A stretch of DNA of 64,000 bases, from the NCBI GenBank assembly GCA_001247695.2, contig LGRX02012505.1:30769-94768 (forward strand). The letters are read 5' to 3'. Under the pieces are notes generated by a model. It worked only from the letters and a program-made list of their open reading frames with translations, searched no databases and was not told the DNA's origin. This DNA is from Cymbomonas tetramitiformis (Eukaryota > Chlorophyta > Pyramimonadophyceae > Pyramimonadales > Pyramimonadaceae). Both the position numbers and the translations under genes were made by a program. This document shows, in pieces, positions 46,307 through 55,636 of this stretch (position 1 is the stretch's first letter; every line of letters begins with the position of its first letter).

Positions 46307-47385
46307 ACATTATATTAAGCCTGATGCCCTTACTTCTTGTAATATATACTAATACATGTCGATCATCTATATACCTTGCTCTTAATGTTTTATCATTATG
46401 TTGCATAGAAGCGGGGAATTAATCCTTCCTTGCTAAAGGTGTAGTGAGCCTTGTACAAAATCATACCCTTGCACAGATACGCACACATGCGAGATATCAT
46501 ATCTGTGGATAAATAAAAACTGCTAAATGCTACCTTTGCCATACCGTGGTTTATCATTCGGATTATGGTCAGTCATCCGAAGCTACCGGAGACATCGACT
46601 GAGGTAGACGGAGTTGTGATCCTAAGTTATGCCTGACACACATAACTAAAATAAATTTCACATTAGTACGTGGCGAATTCGCTCTGAATCGACAGATGTT
46701 CGTCAAAGCGTGCGTACTGGACAAAAAAATTGAGGAGTTGAGCAGACCGGTTAAGGATTATAAGTCCAATTCCGTTAAGCAGGGCCACTCCGTTTGCATT
46801 AAAACAAGCCCCCGGTGAAATAACTTCGGAAACATCGGGCTCCCCGTGACCGCCTGTGAACCTCCAAAGTAGCTTCAGGAGGGGAGGAAGGGTTGGGTGC
46901 ACTATATATAATAACTGTGGAAACATGTACCTAAAGGTTTTCGTCGATCAGTTGTATATATAAGGTCGAGAATCGTTCGATTATAAATTGTTAAATCGTC
47001 CGATCATCGTTCGCAAAGGCGTCGACGGCTATCGCAAATAATCCGTAACGTAAACCTCGGATACCTTGAATCGTCACTCTGAATCACGATACGCCTTGAA
47101 GCGTCAATCTGAATCACGAAACGCAATTCATTGAACCTTGAATCGTCACTCTGCAATACGATACGCAATTCAAAGGGGGCTACATCCTAAGAACTGTAAG
47201 GCTAATGCCTAAGGTGAGGGTTTAAAGTGGACTCAGTTCCCCCAATATCCTAAAAACACCATGAGGGACGCCTCAAATCGGTGTAAGAAGACTGGTACCA
47301 GCAGCAGCAACAACAACAAAGACATCAAAGACATATACAAAGGTATGCCCGTTGTGAGGTCACAACTCTCTTAAGAGGGGAGATC
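46307..47385 (+). other. 3' untranslated region of the chromovirus with polypurine tract
   Basis: About 1.1 kb without coding potential. Contains two near-copies of CTTGAATCGTCACTCTGAATCACG (47065-47160) and ends in TTAAGAGGGGAGATC directly before the 3' LTR, the plus-strand primer. Confidence 0.75.
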
Positions 47386-47970
47386 TGTCAGGGTTATGAC
47401 CGATGACACATGTGTCATACATGCCATACGTGTCATACCTGTCAGACATATCACACCATGTCATGTCATGTCATGTCATGTCATGTCATGTCATGTCATG
47501 TCATATATTATAATGACAGACAGTCGTCAGTACGGTCGACTATGACATGTACAGTCATATCATCTGTCATTTATTCAAGGTAAGACTTGAATGACACATG
47601 TCATCGAGAGGCCAGTATGTCGGACTCGAGATGGCAAAGCAAGATTGAGCCTTGAAGTACCGAATGGTTCGGAAAGAACTCATCTTCGCTTCAAGCATGT
47701 TCTGAACAAGCATGTGAGTATCATATGGCTTATTCGTTCAGCCGATACTAATTGTTCAACCAATGCCTTGGGTTCACAACCCGATAGCGGTAGCATATAT
47801 GAGATGCAGGGCATTCGGTATAGATGAGGTAGCGTTGGGCTACAGCAGTAACTTCGGACGAAGCACTGCACTCATCACCCGCTCATACGTTGCACGAGTT
47901 GTTACTGTTCAATAACATCCGTGCTATCTTATCATATCATATCTCGCAGCTTGCTAGCGAGACCTTATCA
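47386..47970 (+). repeat. 3' LTR of the chromovirus
   Basis: 585 bp, TGTCAGGG to TTATCA. It differs from the 5' LTR by repeat length and some point changes. Followed by GGTTAGGGGC, which is not related to the left flank. Confidence 0.95.
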
Positions 47971-48574
47971 GGTTAGGGGCATTGGCATCCAGCGTATCAT
48001 CAGCTGTCATACAGGATAGGGTCTGGTGAGGGAGATTGTCAGATGATGCATTGCACAGCCTTGTAGTGCAGGCTCTTAGGAGCATTTTGGTATAAGGATG
48101 GGTGGAAGGGGCTTCGTGAGCACCCGGGAGGGTCCATTTGGGCTATAAAGGGGGGTAGGGTTACGGGGCTGGTGCCAGGACTGATGGGACTAGTGGGACT
48201 GCTTGAACTGGTACATGCATATAAAATAATTTTACTCATTCTAGATGAAATCCACCAGGCGGAATATTGCATGTGAACCAAGAAGTCAGACTAATGGGAC
48301 TCACGGGTTGGATGGGTCGGATGGGACTAATGAGAATGGTGGCACTGATTATACTAATGGGACAGGTGGGACCAACGGGACCGGTGGAATTGATGGACCG
48401 AAAGAGGCTGCTAGCCCTTGTGGGACGGATGGGACCAGCAGGTGTGACTGCTTGACCTGGTGGGTCTGAACGTCTAAGGGGATTGATGAATGAAATCAAG
48501 CCGGCTGCATATACCATATGCATCAAGTTGGCTAAATTGCACATTAGGAGAACGACAAAATTTTGATCCTCAAC
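47971..48574. other. Intergenic or intronic DNA with GGGAC-type simple repeats
   Basis: Degenerate repeats of GATGGGACTAATGGGAC and GGTGGGACCAACGGGACC type fill about 48170-48470 and create Thr/Gly/Asn-rich frames (NGTGGTNGTGG). I take these as artefacts. Possibly intron of the minus-strand gene to the right. Confidence 0.5.
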
Positions 48575-49048
48575 CCTGAAAGTAGGCCATAGCCTTACAT
48601 CCACCTGATGGAATCCATCCATCCGAATCAACAAGAAATGATGGAGACGTATCGACGTATTCAAATGCTCGTGCGAAATGCCCAACTGCACCTCTACCGG
48701 GATTAGATACCGCCCAAAGGCATACATACCATCACCAGAACTTAGGCGGCCCAAACCAACGTCGATAAACATTGGTGCCTTTTTGACATATTACTGAAGA
48801 TAAGCAAGCGACCAAAAAAGAAGTGGGATGGTTGTGGGTTTAAGTAGGCTTACCAATGCCTTTGCCTTCCTAGAATAATTGTAGAACGGCATGTTGTCTG
48901 AGCACCAAAGAAGAAAATTGGTGGCCTTAGCAAGTCCGGCCTTCGGATTGTCACTCCGACCTTCCAAAAGGTCATCGTTGGCCACCTCCTCCAACGGCAA
49001 TTTCGTGCCATCCGCAAATTCTCCACTGACGTTGTAGTTCAAGAAATG
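48575..49048 (-). CDS. Two exons of an unidentified host gene
   Basis: Exon a, 49048-48854, lies between CTCCATAG and GCATTG|GTAAGC and encodes 65 codons (NVSGEFADGTKLPLEEVAND, then ATNFLLWCSDNMPFYNYSRK). Exon b, 48779-48575, begins after GTCAAAAAG and ends at TTTCAGG|GTTGAG (MFIDVGLGRLSSGDGMYAFG, LGISHEHLNTSIRLHHFLLI). Strong splice signals and unbiased amino acid composition support real exons. I do not recognise the family. The gene must extend on both sides; the other exons were not found. Confidence 0.5.
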
Positions 49049-49084
49049 CTATGGAGATTCAACAACCAAACCCCCCAATAGGCT

Positions 49085-49460
49085 TACATCCAGGTAGACG
49101 GTGGATATAAATCCAAGACCTGAAACGTAGCGCTAAGACCTTACACGTAGGTCAGACTATACCCAAAAATACATAGATACTAGACCTTAAACGTAGGTCC
49201 CCGAAAATAATAGTAAACCCATAACCGTGAGCATAGGTCATAGACCATAATCGTAGGTCCTACACACTCAAAGTAGGTCCTAAACCTAAAAGAGAGGTCC
49301 AACGCCTGACACGAGCCTTAGACACGTAGGTCCTAGACGGTGAAAGTCAGTTTCAGACCTTATACCGAGGTCCTGCACCTAAAACATAGGTCCTAGACAA
49401 CGGATATAAGCCCTAGACATTAAACGTAGGTCCTAGATACTACACGTCAGTCCAACCCAT
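49085..49460. repeat. Degenerate tandem repeat, unit about 20-24 bp (AAACGTAGGTCCTAGAC)
   Basis: Some 15 or more imperfect copies of GACCTTAAACGTAGGTCCTA with many substitutions. No coding potential. Lies upstream (minus sense) of exon a of the unidentified gene. Confidence 0.8.
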
Positions 49461-49589
49461 ACTTAGCACTTGAGCATATAGGCAACAATATTTTACCTTG
49501 AACTTATTGCTGGTGGTTTGTGTCTGTTTCAACGAGTTTTCTCGTTTCGACTTTAATTGCTTTGAAACCACTTCATTCAAATCGACACT

Positions 49590-49850
49590 GCAAAGCACAC
49601 ATACTGAACGGCATGAGATTGGCAAGCAAAAGCCAGCCCACCATCATCCCAGTGGATGTGAGAAGCAAATCAAGAGCAGGGCGGGGCCTTGACAAGATAC
49701 CACAAACACATACATATTCCCAACCCAAATGCAAAGCAGCATGGAAAGATTATACGATGTGACCAATCGTCGCCAAACAATTGTTGGTCTCTGGGTTACG
49801 GAGTAAGCGGACCCTGCTGGCAAAGCACACATACGCACACGAACCGATAG
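49590..49850. repeat. Dispersed repeat also present near 7830-7910 and 10150-10350
   Basis: CACATACTGAACGGCATGAG, then CCAGCCCACC and CATCCCAGTGGAT, match 7830-7910. GGGCGGGGCCTTGACAAGAT, then ACACAT, CCCAACC, ATGCA match 10165-10235. These three sites look like fragments of one repeat family. Confidence 0.55.
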
Positions 49851-50099
49851 GCCAACAATTAATGTTAGGATCTCCCTTCAGACATAAACGGTTTTGAATA
49901 TGTCTCCAAGGACCTGACATGTTTAGTTACTATGCTACTATGAACCCATGCACCGCGTGTAGCAATGTGTGTTCAAGCACTCAATCCTAGTGCGCCTTTA
50001 CAACGAATGTTATACTCCCATTCCAGATGTAACACACCAACGCAATAAACAAGTTATTAAAAGGGTTGCGCTCCCAATAGTCCCAATAGTCCAGATACT

Positions 50100-50560
50100 A
50101 GGTCTTTTGACCCAAGGTGGGTCCAAGGGCTTGGTGGTAGGTCCATGGACTCAGGGTGGGTCCAAAAGTCCATCCTTCCGGCAATGCTCAGTACAGTAAC
50201 TGCAACGCAATGGTGCTTCAGTGCACTCACAAAGACCACCTAACTAGAGCATTTAAAGACGGGGGGGTAGGTGGTAGGTCCATGGACCCAGGGTGGGTAC
50301 AAGGGCTTGGTGTTAGGTCCATGGACCCAGGGTGGGTCCAAAAGTCGATGCTTCCGGCAATGCTCAGTAATTGCAACGCAATGGTGCTTCAGTGCACTCA
50401 CAAAGACCACCTAACTACAGCATTTAAAGACGGGGTGGTAGGTGGTAGGTCCATGGACCCAGGGTGGGTACAAGGGCTTGGTGGTAGGTCCATGGACCCA
50501 GGGTGGGTCCCAGGGCTTGGTGGTAGGTCCATGGACCCAGGGTGGGTACCATAGTCGATC
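50100..50560. repeat. Nested tandem repeats (about 40 bp and about 180 bp)
   Basis: The short unit is GGTGGTAGGTCCATGGACCC then AGGGTGGGT and CAAGGGCTT, seen seven or eight times. A larger unit, including CTTCCGGCAATGCTCAGTA, GGTGCTTCAGTGCACTCAC and AAAGACCACCTAACTA, occurs twice (about 50178-50265 and 50352-50435). The plus-strand frame across it (GRSMDPGWVQGLG) is a repeat artefact. GGTCCATGGACC is palindromic. Confidence 0.88.
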
Positions 50561-50654
50561 CTTCCTGTAAGCTCATTAGTTGCAAGGCCTCACAAACAAG
50601 TTGTTAAAAAGGTTACACTCGTTCCTAATCAAATAAAATAGACAAACAAGGGTC

Positions 50655-51267
50655 TTTTCTTGTGCGCACATATCAATCCCGCGCGGCTTGCGTCGCTTTG
50701 ATCCGGAATTAGAAACCCTTTTCCTTTTGGTTGGTGTATCCGCATCAACCTCTTCTTGTTCTTCATCCTCCAGCTCTCCTTCCCCCTCCTCTACACCTTC
50801 TTCCTCATTTTCATCAAACTCTTCCTCCTCATCCACCTCTTCACCCTCCTCATCCTCCTCTCCAGTGCCTGAGTCCTTGTCCAGAACGCTGAAACCAGGT
50901 AACGATTATTAACGTTTTACAGCCCCTTTAAAAGAAACAAAGTCGGCAACTAATTGGGAAATACAAAGTCGGAAAGCTACCTGGCCTCCAAGTCTTCCTG
51001 CTCCTCTTCATGACTCCTCAACTCGCATGCCAAACAAAACTAATCCTCTTGCACTTTCAAAGCCACTCCCTTTGTAAACCCAGGGTTACCACAAGTAGCG
51101 TGCATTGCTTGATCACAGCCGTCGCAAAAGTAGATCTGATTCTTTGTACGTTCTTTCTTCCCACATACATTGCAAGCGCACGCGGGATCTTCCATGTCCA
51201 GATACGCGGACCGTCCCCTCCAAACAAGGTGCTCAACGTCATCATAATTGTACCACAAAACAGTTGC
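50655..51267 (-). CDS. PHD-finger protein fragment with acidic and basic C-terminal region
   Basis: Minus-strand exons: about 51266-51045, opening after AAAGCAG, encodes VWRGRSAYLDMEDPACACNV then CGKKERTKNQIYFCDGCDQA and MHATCGNPGF. The spacing C-x2-C-x12-C-x2-C-x4-H-x2-C is the first six ligands of a PHD finger; the last cysteine pair is not in this exon. A small exon near 51008-50983 (HEEEQEDLEA) ends at CAG|GTAGCT. A third begins after CTGGTTTCAG at 50892 and has a long Glu/Asp run then TPTKRKRV and SKRRKPRG, likely nuclear localisation. PHD fingers read histone H3 tails. Both ends are undefined. Confidence 0.6.
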
Positions 51268-51299
51268 TGCTTTCTAGTTTCTAGCTTTTTCGGTTACCA

Positions 51300-51609
51300 A
51301 TCCACGCTTAATATATCCGCATCCAACACAATATATACTCAAAATGTGTAAAACCTTGGAAAAACCTAGATAAAACCTAGGTAGACAACAAGGTTCAAGT
51401 ACCGCACAGTAGGTGGGGTACTACGGTCTACTTGTACTAGCATTGTGTCATGATGTGACACACCGTCCCACATGACGTCTTCAGAGTGTCTTTGAATTTC
51501 TTGGAGTTGTCTTTGATTCTGATATGACACCACTGTTAAAGGTGTCATGAGACTGTCTTCGCCCTGTCTTCGAAGGCCTTATATATATATATGCACGCAG
51601 GCGATGAAA
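51300..51609. other. Short region left of the gag-only element, with stem-loops
   Basis: ATGACACCACTG followed by AGGTGTCATGAG (51522-51550) forms a hairpin, and GTGTCATGATGTGACAC (51445) is another inverted repeat. A TATATA run lies at 51577-51592. No gene. Confidence 0.5.
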
Positions 51610-51755
51610 GTCACGGGGAGCCCAATCTTTCCCCCCCACTGTAAGGGGGGGCACGATGGGTCACCCGGCATTCACCCCTCGACCTGTGTTGTCACCAGTC
51701 ACCGTGTCACAGCTCTTTGACTCATAAAACACTCTGCTCAGTATTTTATATCATC

Positions 51756-52015
51756 TACTGGAATATCCCGGTTCAAGATATCAGACAGTCAGTGAATCAA
51801 TATAGATAAACTCTTATGAGAAATAAACCCTAAGCTAGATATACCCGGAACGGTCACGGAGTCGGAACGGTCTCGGTCCTAGCTACCTGTGACACTCGGT
51901 GTGTCACAGCACGGGCTTACGGATCAGTCACAGGTCCAGTGTTGGCTACCTAGGAATCTGTCATAGGGGCCTGCACCGGGACTCCCGGTCAGGGCTGCCT
52001 ATACAGATTTCAGCA
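51756..52015 (-). repeat. 3' LTR of the nested gag-only element
   Basis: 260 bp, paired with 55010-55269. Contains GTGACACTCGGTGTGTCAC, an inverted repeat, near its middle. Confidence 0.92.
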
Positions 52016-52576
52016 CACCACCCCAGCACTGTGGGTGGTGACTGACAGGTAAGTCAGAGAAGTCAAGATAAGTTAGGGTAGGAGCTAGGGTGACAAACCT
52101 AACTGCTAATTCAACTGTGCTATTCTGATACACAAATTGAAACCCTCTAGCCGGCACAAGAACAGAAACATACAGGCACTCAGGTCCTGCTAAACTACTG
52201 AAAAGCACTGTGGCAGCAAACCAGATTGAAGATTGTAGATGTCAAAGTAAAGCATAAACCAAATTTGAAGACCATGTTGAGGTCAAAGCATACTCAGCAC
52301 ATCACCAGAGTGGTGCACTGCCAGAGCCAGAAGTAAAGCTACTCGGGGTCAAAGTCCAGAGGAGCACCGTCACCACAATGTCCACGGTAGTAGTTTGCAG
52401 CACTGCTCTCCAGTGGGTCAGGCGGCCGGTGAACCACCGTCGCAGCACCCAGGGAGTGCAGTACTGCATCCAGAGTGACGGGGTCCAGCTCGGATATACC
52501 GGGGTAGATGCATAAGTCTCCCCTGCACAGCACAGGCTGCGGTGCAGCCCGACCCGATACCTGCACAGAGTCGATG

Positions 52577-54610
52577 TCATTGGCCGCCGTGTAGGCGGCA
52601 GCTCCCACAGACTCCCATGATCGAGATCAAAAGAAAGAGAGAGACAAAGTAATGAAACCCCCACGGGCCCGCGTGTGCGGGGAAGCCCCATGGCGGCTTG
52701 CCACAACCGTAGGTGCGGGATGCACCACCAGACCGAGGCACGTGGGTCGCGGACTCCGACGCATGATTTGCCGAAATGGCCGGAGTCCGCGGCTTCACGA
52801 TGAAGCTGCCGTCGGCGAGGTCCTCGTAATCGTCCGTGTCGTAACCCGTGAGATCAATCTGCCCGATGGCGGCGTGGTTCACGGTCTGAACGAACCCAGC
52901 GAACTCACCGTCCGCGTCCGCTGTGGTGGTTACCCGCGCCGATTGCAGTGGCGCGGGTTTCACATCCTTTCCCTGCGAGACAGGCATAGCAGGGGCCGGC
53001 ACGGCGGATGCCGATGCCGCCGCACCACCTGCCGGAACCTGCTCCTCCGGCGTGGTCCCCGCCGTGGCGGGTCCGCACACCAGAGCCGAAGCCTGCTGCT
53101 CGATGCCGTCAGGAGGCGGGAAAGATGCGTGTGTGAAGTGCACCTGGTGATTGGCCGCGGAGTGAACCTCCGCGGCAAGATCGTCGAGCCGTCGAAGAAT
53201 GTCGTCTCCTACGGGCTCGCCGGAAGCTGACTGATGCTCCATCGCGAAGCCGTAGGCGGACACGTCGATGCCGCCCACCGCTCCCGCACAAAGCACCGCA
53301 GGCGGCCCGTACGCGGCAGCCGCACGAGCAAAGGACTCCGCGCCATCGTCCGCTGCCTGCTGAAAGAGCGCACACATGGCAAGTGCATGCACGCCCTCCG
53401 CGTCCTCCTCGTCGATAGGAATGCAGAATGCCGCGGCAGAGGTGGGCGGGTGTTGGCGCCCGCCCAACGGGCAGTCGCGGTAGAAGTGATAGCTCTCACC
53501 TTTGCCTGCCTTCTTGCACCTGCCGCAGAACGGCTTCGCTCGCTGGTCGTCCCGGTCGAATCCCACGGGCGGCACCTTGCGCTGCCCCATACGGTGGCCC
53601 CTCGGCTGCTGCTGTTGCCGCTGCTTGTCCCGCTGTTGCCGCACCACCGGAGCACCCTCCCCGTGCTGCCGCTGTACCAGCTCCTTCAGCCCCGTGATCT
53701 TCACGAGGAGGGCGTCGTACTCGCTGCTGGAGAGGTGTGCGGAGATACCGTCCGCGCCAGAAGCTGCCTTCCCCGTGTCAGTCTGAGCCCAAGCCTGGTA
53801 GATCTCTACCACCATGGAGCGGAGCGAGGCCAACGGTACATGGGCCAAGTCAGCAGCCATGGGGTAGCGCACCTTAACCGCAACGTAGAACGCCGGGTCA
53901 AGCCTGGTGTACAGGCTCAGCTTACGCGTAGCCTCCGTAGGTGTCCAGTCGGAGGCCCTGTTGTCCCGCACCAAACGTTGCTCCCGCGCCAAGATCGGCT
54001 GCGGGTCTACGTTTGCGGGGTAACGCAAGGCCGCATGCTCCTCCTGCTGCGACTCCCGCAGTGCCACCGGTACGCAGCCCTTGATGATGTCGACCAAAGC
54101 CCGCCGGCCATCTCGGTCAGAGGAAGCATCCGTACCCGTGAGCCAGACATACGCGTTGCTGTGCTTCTCCACCACGAGAGCCAGCACGTCGTACAGAAGG
54201 CCATTCACCCGGCTCACAACCGGGGTAAGGGGGTCGTCGAGATCAAAGGACTTCAGCTCCAGCCCAGCTGACTCGAACTCCGTACGTAGCTGCACCACCA
54301 GGTCGGACAGAAGACCAGCGTCGTCCGTACCGCGGAAATGGTGTTTCTTGTCACCAAGAACGTCCTCGCGGACGCTCTTGGCCCAGGCACGATGAAGACG
54401 TGCCTTTTAGATCTCGTCGGTCAGCTTCGCCTGCTCCTGCAAGTAACGCCCAACGGCCACGTCGGCGTCCTCGTTCGAAGCAGAGTTGGGGGTCGGAACA
54501 GTCGGTGTCCGCACCGTCGGGCTGTTCCGAACCCCGTCGATAAGCCTCAGCGAGGCATCAATGTCGCTGTCCCTCGTGAGGGACTTCTTTGCTCTGGTGG
54601 TAACACCCAT
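52577..54610 (-). pseudogene. Gag of the nested element, one in-frame stop
   Basis: ATG at 54610 (MGVTTRAKKSLTRDSD). A TAA near 54408 breaks the frame after LQEQAKLTDEI and the same frame continues to 52577. Before correction the longest open part is 573 codons. The N-terminal half is a helical capsid-like region (LRTEFESAGLELKSFDLDDP, TRLDPAFYVAVKVRYPMAAD). A zinc-knuckle-like FCGRCKKAGKGESYHFYRDC lies near the middle, then a Pro/Ala/Gly-rich tail. It resembles Gag of copia-like elements by pattern only. An alternative frame at 52339-52608 (PQPVLCRGDLCIYPGISELD) may be a displaced C-terminal part. Confidence 0.7.
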
Positions 54611-55009
54611 AACTCTGAAAGCCTGATGGGAGGTGGTACGCCGGGGCGCGTTCGGGTAATGTCGTGGGGAAGATGCGACGCCACAGTCACGGAAGGAGCG
54701 GTAGAGCCATGCGAGCGAGGGGCACTGGAAGACGTCGTCGAGGTCGAAGGTGCTCGAGCCACCAGCCCAAAAATCGGCAGCAAGCGGGATCAGGGCAAGC
54801 GTAATACCGTAAATGAACATTGCGTCGACTAGGCCCGGTCCAGGTCGAACCCCCATAGCTGCGGCTCAAAGACGCTCACCGCAAACAGCTCATCTCAAAA
54901 TTCCCGTGAGTCCCCAAACGCGCCGTCGCGCACCACCTCTCCAAGCGGCTGCTTTAGCCAATCATGGCCAAACTAGCTGTGGAATATAGCGTGGAATGGG
55001 TCCACGACC

Positions 55010-55269
55010 TACTGGGATATCCCGGTTCAAGATATCAGACAGTCAGTGAACCAATATAGATAAACTCTTATGAGAAATAAACCCTAAGCTAGATATACCC
55101 GGAACGGTCACGGAGTCGGAACGGTCTCGGTCCTAGCTACCTGTGACACTCGGTGTGTCACAGCACGGGCTTACGGATCAGTCACAGGTCCAGTGTTGGC
55201 TACCTAGGAATCTGTCATAGGGGCCTGCACCGGCACTCCCGGTCAGGGCTGCCTATACAGATTTCAGCA
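55010..55269 (-). repeat. 5' LTR of the nested gag-only element
   Basis: 260 bp, paired with 51756-52015; followed by the second TCATC copy at 55270-55274. Confidence 0.92.
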
Positions 55270-55636
55270 TCATCTTAGCACACAGTGAATCTCTGCCCCC
55301 TGCCATTCTGTTTCACTGCTTACCGCGATATATATATATATATATACCCAATCATATATATATATATATCCCCTCTTTCGTGAGGTTATCGGCCACCACT
55401 TGGGGAGGTTTTCGCTCGGATCCTTGAGGCCGCACCAGCTCCTCTCGTACAACGACTTCGACGTCCGCGCCAGCTTCGTCTTGTTCCGCGTTGGCACCAG
55501 TCTTCGCCGCAGCATTTTTCCAGCGTTGCCATTCGCCGGGATTCATTATCGCCTTGTTGAACCATCCGAGGCCAGGGTCGCACCAGCGCCCTCATCTTCA
55601 AGCACACTGAGCACTCCACCGTACATTTTACCTGTC

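Larger units (their letters stand above)
37111..47970 (+). mobile_element. Ty3/gypsy chromovirus with both LTRs
   Basis: LTRs at 37111-37702 (592 bp) and 47386-47970 (585 bp) begin TGTCAGGG and end TTATCA. They differ mainly in the length of an ATGTC repeat, so the insertion is recent. A TGGTATTCTGCTCG segment two bases after the 5' LTR is a possible primer binding site. CTTAAGAGGGGAGATC before the 3' LTR is a polypurine tract. Domain order is Gag, protease, RT, RNase H, integrase, chromodomain. Flanking bases CGAGG (left) and GGTTA (right) do not match, so no target duplication is seen. The left flank is copia DNA. Confidence 0.95.
51756..55269 (-). mobile_element. Second gag-only LTR element, minus strand, nested in the left LTR of the first
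   Basis: Two 260-bp LTRs, 51756-52015 and 55010-55269, differ at only a few positions (for example TGGAATATCC versus TGGGATATCC). On the minus strand they begin TGCTGAAATC. TCATC flanks the element at 51751-51755 and 55270-55274: a perfect 5-bp target duplication. The uninterrupted target is seen in the other LTR copy at about 58218. GCTGGGGTGG before the left copy (minus sense) may be the polypurine tract. It encodes Gag but no polymerase. Confidence 0.93.

Noticed and set aside
37111..47970. Target duplication for the full chromovirus
   Set aside because: CGAGG and GGTTA do not match in any alignment of the ends I tried.
48245..48469. Gly/Thr/Asn-rich plus-strand protein
   Set aside because: It is the translation of a degenerate GGGAC-type repeat.
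50156..50554. 132-codon plus-strand frame with DPGWVQGLG repeats
   Set aside because: It is produced by a 40-bp tandem repeat; no gene context.
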